Origin: Gammaproteobacteria bacterium
GTDB lineage: Bacteria; Pseudomonadota; Gammaproteobacteria; Coxiellales; Coxiellaceae
DNA: 7,896 nt
Assembly: GCA_022600315.1 (NCBI GenBank)
Contig: JAHZKQ010000229.1
Coordinates: forward strand, 1-7,896
Direction of reading: 5' to 3'
In this document: one piece after another, positions 6,546-7,896 of the stretch
Position numbering within the stretch: the first letter of the stretch is position 1
Layout: each line of letters opens with the position of its first letter
Program-made: the position numbers and the translations under genes
The notes under the pieces: generated by a model
Database searches by the model: none
Told to the model about the DNA's origin: nothing
What the model saw: only the letters and a program-made list of their open reading frames with translations

Positions 6546-7730
6546 TTGGCTTTTAAGCTGATTCGCCAATTTATTAAACTTGAAGCCAGTGGTGGTATTA
6601 TTTTATTTATCACCGCGCTATTGGCTTTAATTATCGATAATAGCTCTTGGAGCGTGTATTACCGCGCATTTTTTAATACGACATTTAGCTTTCATTTGGG
6701 TATGTTAACGCTTTCTAAGCCAATATTGTTATGGGTTAACGATGGCTTTATGTCGATTTTCTTTTTATTGGTGGGGCTTGAAATCAAGCGCGAAATGTTT
6801 GAGGGTGAATTAAATAGTTTAACCCGTGCTGCATTACCAGCGATTGCGGCGGTGGGTGGCATGGTGGTGCCGGCATTAGTTTACGTATTTTTTAATTGGG
6901 GGCATACAGAGGCCTTAAGGGGTTGGGCGATTCCAACCGCCACCGATATTGCTTTTTCATTAGGGATTCTAGCGTTATTGGGGTCGCGTATTCCGCCGAG
7001 TTTAAAGATTTTTTTAACTGCCTTAGCTATTTTCGATGATATTGGTGCAATTATTGTGATTGCGGTTTTTTATACTAAGCATATTTCCATGTTGTTATTA
7101 TTTATTGGCTTGGGGCTAATTTTAGTATTGGTGATTTTAAATCGCCTGCGTATTGTAAATTTAGCGGCGTATTTTGTGGTGGGTTTTATTTTATGGGTTT
7201 GTGTTTTAAAATCAGGCGTACATGCAACCTTGGCGGGAATTATTTTAGCCTTTGCCATTCCACTGAAAAATCCGAAGCAGCCGCAATTTTCACCCTTAAG
7301 ACGCTTAGAATATAATTTACATCCTTGGGTGGCATTTGGCATTTTACCGATTTTTGCCTTTGCGAATGCTGGGGTTTCGTTAAAAGGTTTATCGTTTTCG
7401 CATCTATTAAGCCCAGTACCGCTTGGGATTGCGGCGGGCCTATTTATTGGTAAGCAAATTGGGATTTGGTTGGCAACCATTTTAGGGGTGCGTTTAGGTT
7501 TGGCGCATATGCCGCATGGCGTCAAAGGAGCCGGTGTTTATGGGGTGAGTTTAATTGCGGGTGTCGGGTTTACCATGAGTCTATTTATTGGGAGTTTGGC
7601 CTTTGGTTACGGTAATGATGGTTACCCCGCTTTAGTACGTTTAGGGGTGATTTTTGGATCGTTACTGTCGGGTTTATTTGGTTATATCGTATTGCGAATT
7701 GTGTATTCGAAGCCTAAAGCTATGGCTTAG
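6546..7730 (+). CDS. nhaA: Na+/H+ antiporter NhaA
   Basis: NhaA is an inner-membrane antiporter that expels Na+ (and Li+) in exchange for two protons, giving salt and alkaline-pH tolerance. It has 394 residues against 388 in E. coli, and it is alignable over its full length from EASGGIILFI to the last helix. The key residues are present: TATDIAF with Asp134 (E. coli Asp133), FDDIGAI with Asp164 and Asp165 (Asp163/Asp164), Lys303 in IGKQIG (Lys300) and His226 in SGVHATLAG (the His225 linked to pH response). The start codon is TTG at 6546. An in-frame TAA at 6540-6542 rules out anything earlier, AAGGG lies at 6532-6537 at good spacing, and the next in-frame Met would cut off helix 1. Transcripts must pass the terminator just upstream, so control by attenuation is likely. 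It is a second antiporter near the divergent CPA1-type one, from an unrelated-looking family. Confidence 0.98.
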   Translation: MAFKLIRQFIKLEASGGIILFITALLALIIDNSSWSVYYRAFFNTTFSFHLGMLTLSKPILLWVNDGFMSIFFLLVGLEIKREMFEGELNSLTRAALPAIAAVGGMVVPALVYVFFNWGHTEALRGWAIPTATDIAFSLGILALLGSRIPPSLKIFLTALAIFDDIGAIIVIAVFYTKHISMLLLFIGLGLILVLVILNRLRIVNLAAYFVVGFILWVCVLKSGVHATLAGIILAFAIPLKNPKQPQFSPLRRLEYNLHPWVAFGILPIFAFANAGVSLKGLSFSHLLSPVPLGIAAGLFIGKQIGIWLATILGVRLGLAHMPHGVKGAGVYGVSLIAGVGFTMSLFIGSLAFGYGNDGYPALVRLGVIFGSLLSGLFGYIVLRIVYSKPKAMA

Positions 7731-7775
7731 CCTCATCTTGCAAGACCTTTTAAGATTTTCTTAATATTACTTTGC

Positions 7776-7801
7776 TACAATCGCTAAATAATTAACGATT
7801 G
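7776..7801 (+). promoter_or_regulatory. Extended -10 promoter overlapped by an inverted repeat, before the last gene
   Basis: TGC-TACAAT (7773-7781) is a good extended -10 box with no clear -35, predicting a start near 7788. An inverted repeat, CAATCG-N12-CGATTG (7778-7801), continues inward for three more pairs after one mismatch. It covers the end of the -10 box and the whole short leader up to the ATG at 7802. It could be an operator or a leader hairpin. Confidence 0.4.
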
Positions 7802-7896
7802 ATGAATACAGTAATGCGATTATCTGAAGAAAAGCCGAGTGCACCTAAAAAACCAAGTTTTGTTAAAAGAGCTCTTTTCCTAAAAGATGAAAGTGA
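7802..7896 (+). CDS. Unidentified protein, N-terminal fragment (runs off the window)
   Basis: From ATG 7802 the frame stays open for 31 codons to the window end. A second possible start is ATG 7814. The visible peptide is hydrophilic and rich in Lys, Glu, Pro and Ser (RLSEEKPSAPKKPSFVKRAL), with no signal peptide or membrane segment yet. I do not recognise it. No Shine-Dalgarno sequence precedes either ATG, so the start is uncertain. Support comes from the promoter-like sequence upstream and from its being the only long open frame here on the + strand. Confidence 0.45.
   Translation, partial: MNTVMRLSEEKPSAPKKPSFVKRALFLKDES

Noticed and set aside
7070..7525. 151-codon open frame on the minus strand inside nhaA
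   Set aside because: It lies wholly within the conserved NhaA coding sequence, has no recognisable motif and no ribosome site; a shadow frame.
7750..7764. TTAAGA-TTT-TCTTAA inverted repeat after nhaA as a terminator
   Set aside because: The stem is short and AT-rich, and no T run follows; too weak to call as an intrinsic terminator.
1..7896. CRISPR array, insertion sequence, toxin-antitoxin or defence system
   Set aside because: No spaced direct repeats, transposase, terminal inverted repeats or defence-type proteins were seen. The only unfamiliar system suggested by the sequence is the nhaA leader.

Overview
This window is a piece of bacterial chromosome, moderately AT-rich, most likely from a gammaproteobacterium. 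The order rpsU-yqeY-dnaG-rpoD, the RpoD and DnaG sequences, and the small membrane protein of the type often labelled 'bacteriophage holin' together suggest the Legionella/Coxiella side of the class (order Legionellales). That placement is inference from gene order and remembered sequences, not from a search.

Layout. Bases 1-186 hold no intact gene. On the + strand they carry a decayed C-terminal scrap of a VOC (glyoxalase-like) protein. From 4655 down to 187, on the - strand, lies the classic macromolecular-synthesis operon: rpsU (ribosomal protein bS21), a yqeY-like gene, dnaG (primase) and rpoD (housekeeping sigma factor). The three genes named in E. coli link initiation of translation, replication and transcription; yqeY is an insertion shared with many other bacteria. 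A candidate promoter with a perfect 14-bp palindrome in its spacer lies just upstream of rpsU. From 5980 down to 4739, also on the - strand, is a CPA1/NhaP-type cation/proton antiporter. Its reading frame stays open upstream to 6091, but that extension runs through a 40-bp repeat-like element and is probably not translated.

From 6191 the + strand carries a divergent group: a 91-residue membrane protein, a strong intrinsic terminator, and nhaA (Na+/H+ antiporter) with a TTG start. The last 95 bases begin an unidentified gene that runs off the window.

How the genes work together. The left two thirds is core information processing. The right third is ion and pH homeostasis, with two antiporters of different families divergently arranged around a small membrane protein.

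The most interesting structure is the nhaA leader. The terminator ends only 18 bases before the start codon. An upstream hairpin, formed partly from the end of the preceding gene, has a 3' arm that could pair instead with the terminator. This looks like a transcription attenuator controlling nhaA. Apart from this, the core genes look ordinary, with two lineage-type oddities: a Lys-Asp-Ser repeat in RpoD and an N-terminal insertion in bS21. No mobile element, CRISPR array, tRNA or rRNA was seen.
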